A stretch of DNA of 6,088 bases from an uncultured Anaerovibrio sp. (GTDB lineage Bacteria; Bacillota; Negativicutes; Selenomonadales; Selenomonadaceae), in assembly GCA_900768695.1 (NCBI GenBank), contig CAAGDY010000129.1:1-6088 (forward strand). The letters run 5' to 3'. Below, in pieces: positions 4,823 to 6,088 of this stretch. Position 1 is the first letter of the stretch; each line of letters begins with the position of its first letter. Both the position numbers and the translations under genes were made by a program. The notes under the pieces were generated by a model. That model saw only the letters and a program-made list of their open reading frames with translations. It searched no databases and was not told the origin of the DNA.

Positions 4823-6088
4823 TCAGTTAGTCAGGCTCCTAATCGGCGCAGGAATACGCCCGCCACGGGCAATAAACGCCTCGGAGCTCCAATTATTGCG
4901 TACCTTGACGATAGGGCAGCGTCCCAAAAGGCCGCCAAACTCCACGCTCTCGCCAACCTTCTTGCCAGGCACAGGAATCACGCGGACAGCCGTAGTCTTA
5001 TTATTAATCATGCCGATAGCCGCCTCGTCAGCAATAATGCCGGAAATGGTGGCAGCAGAGGTATCGCCCTCTACGGCAATCATGTCAAGCCCTACAGAGC
5101 ATACGCAGGTCATAGCCTCCAGCTTTTCAATGGACAGGGAGCCGCACTCGATGGCCTCAATCATGCCCTGGTCCTCGCTGACCGGAATAAATGCACCGCT
5201 CAGACCGCCTACATGGGAGGAAGCCATCAGGCCACCCTTCTTTACTGCATCATTGAGGAGAGCCAATGCCGCAGTAGTACCCGGCGCACCACAGCGCTCC
5301 AAACCCATTTCCTCCAGAACGTTGGCAACAGAGTCACCAACTGCCGGAGTTGGAGCCAGGGACAGGTCAATAATGCCAAACGGCACGCCCAGACGGCGGG
5401 AAGCCTCGCGGGCCACCAACTGGCCGACGCGGGTAATCTTGAAGGCCGTCTTCTTGATGGTTTCGGCCACCTCGGTAAAATCAGCCCCCTTCAAATCCTC
5501 AAGGGCATGCTTTACAACGCCAGGTCCGCTGACACCAACGCTGACAACCTTCTCTGCCTCGCTGACGCCATGGAAAGCACCGGCCATGAACGGGTTGTCC
5601 CCAGGCGCATTGGCAAATACCACCAGCTTGGCACAGCCCAGCGCATCCTGGTCGCGGGTAAGCTCTGCAGTACGCTTGATAATCTCACCCATCTGACGCA
5701 CGCAGTCCATATTGATGCCGGCCTTGGTAGAACCGAGATTTACGGAAGAGCAGACCACATCTGTTGTAGCCAGCGCCTGCGGAATGGAATCCAGCAGAAT
5801 CCTGTCACCATTGGTAAAGCCTTTTTCCACCAAAGCAGAAAAACCGCCGATAAAGTTTACGCCTACGGCTTTGGCGGCCTTATCCAAGGTTTCTGCCACA
5901 GGTACATAGGAATCAGTTTTGCATGCCTCTGCCGCAATAGCAATAGGCGTTACCGAAATACGCTTGTGAATGATAGGAATACCATACTGAGCCTCGATGT
6001 CCTCACCGGTCTTTACAAGAAATTCGGCTGATTTGGTAATCTTGTCATACACGTTGCGGCAGAACTGGTCAATATTCGGGTGGGCGCA
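4823..6088 (-). CDS. DUF711/PFL-family protein (UPF0210), 5' partial
   Basis: The frame is open to the right edge: codons upstream of a GTG at 6052 read CAHPNIDQFCRN and continue the family alignment. That GTG is therefore internal and the true start is outside. 421 residues are present; the family is about 450 long, so some 30 N-terminal residues are missing. Recognisable segments are YGIPIIHKRISVTPIA, FIGGFSALVEKGF, VCSSVNLGSTKAGIN, a long glycine- and alanine-rich middle, AVEGDTSAATISGIIADEAAIG and the C-terminal FGGLLGRCPIV. The family is cytoplasmic, structurally related to the pyruvate formate-lyase fold, and has no established reaction; I see no signal peptide or membrane segment. In many Firmicutes a small ACT-domain protein gene precedes it, which would lie to the right of this window. 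It ends with TGA at 4823-4825, then an intrinsic terminator. The family call is firm; function is unknown. Confidence 0.93.
   Translation of the reverse strand, partial: CAHPNIDQFCRNVYDKITKSAEFLVKTGEDIEAQYGIPIIHKRISVTPIAIAAEACKTDSYVPVAETLDKAAKAVGVNFIGGFSALVEKGFTNGDRILLDSIPQALATTDVVCSSVNLGSTKAGINMDCVRQMGEIIKRTAELTRDQDALGCAKLVVFANAPGDNPFMAGAFHGVSEAEKVVSVGVSGPGVVKHALEDLKGADFTEVAETIKKTAFKITRVGQLVAREASRRLGVPFGIIDLSLAPTPAVGDSVANVLEEMGLERCGAPGTTAALALLNDAVKKGGLMASSHVGGLSGAFIPVSEDQGMIEAIECGSLSIEKLEAMTCVCSVGLDMIAVEGDTSAATISGIIADEAAIGMINNKTTAVRVIPVPGKKVGESVEFGGLLGRCPIVKVRNNWSSEAFIARGGRIPAPIRSLTN

Noticed and set aside
5213..6031. Long + strand frames opposite the DUF711 gene (also 4896-5696)
   Set aside because: They are antisense to a well-conserved coding frame and resemble no family I know.

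Overview
The window looks like ordinary chromosomal DNA from a Bacillota (Firmicutes) bacterium. An anaerobic member of the Negativicutes (Selenomonas/Mitsuokella-like) or a relative is my best guess. The grounds are a T-box leader, strong GAGGTG/AGGAGG ribosome binding sites, an RqcH homologue, a Thermotoga-type DAHP synthase paired with TyrA, and a DUF711/PFL-family protein, in DNA a little above 50% GC by eye. The organism call is inference; no rRNA or other diagnostic marker is present. I see no mobile element, CRISPR array, tRNA/rRNA gene or phage gene.

Layout. The + strand carries one gene fragment at the left edge: the C-terminal half of the ribosome quality control factor RqcH (1-873). 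It converges on a minus-strand block that fills the rest. Between the converging ends lies a large nested hairpin with T-runs on both sides, readable as a bidirectional terminator (872-961). Read in their own direction (right to left), the minus-strand genes are: a DUF711/PFL-family protein with its start outside the window (4823-6088), its intrinsic terminator (4754-4815), nth for endonuclease III (4045-4680), a short GNAT acetyltransferase resembling short N-acetylglutamate synthases (3556-4014), a near-consensus sigma70 promoter (3494-3522), a T-box leader with terminator (3079-3392), then aroF (1917-2930) and tyrA (1027-1917), which overlap by one base.

How it works together. AroF catalyses the first step of the shikimate pathway and TyrA the dehydrogenase step toward tyrosine. 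The leader has a UAC (Tyr) triplet in the specifier position and UGGU in the antiterminator bulge, which fits the ACCA end expected of tRNA-Tyr. The operon should therefore be transcribed through when uncharged tRNA-Tyr accumulates. AroF also has an N-terminal ferredoxin-like domain of the type that gives tyrosine/phenylalanine feedback inhibition in Thermotoga, so control probably acts on both transcription and enzyme. nth and the acetyltransferase are close together (30-nt gap), form a separate unit, and have no evident terminator before the aroF promoter.

I did not find a previously undescribed system. The items most worth a second look are the architecture of the long T-box leader, the nested hairpin at 872-961, the cysteine-rich tail of the acetyltransferase, the cofactor loop of TyrA, and the DUF711 protein of unknown function.
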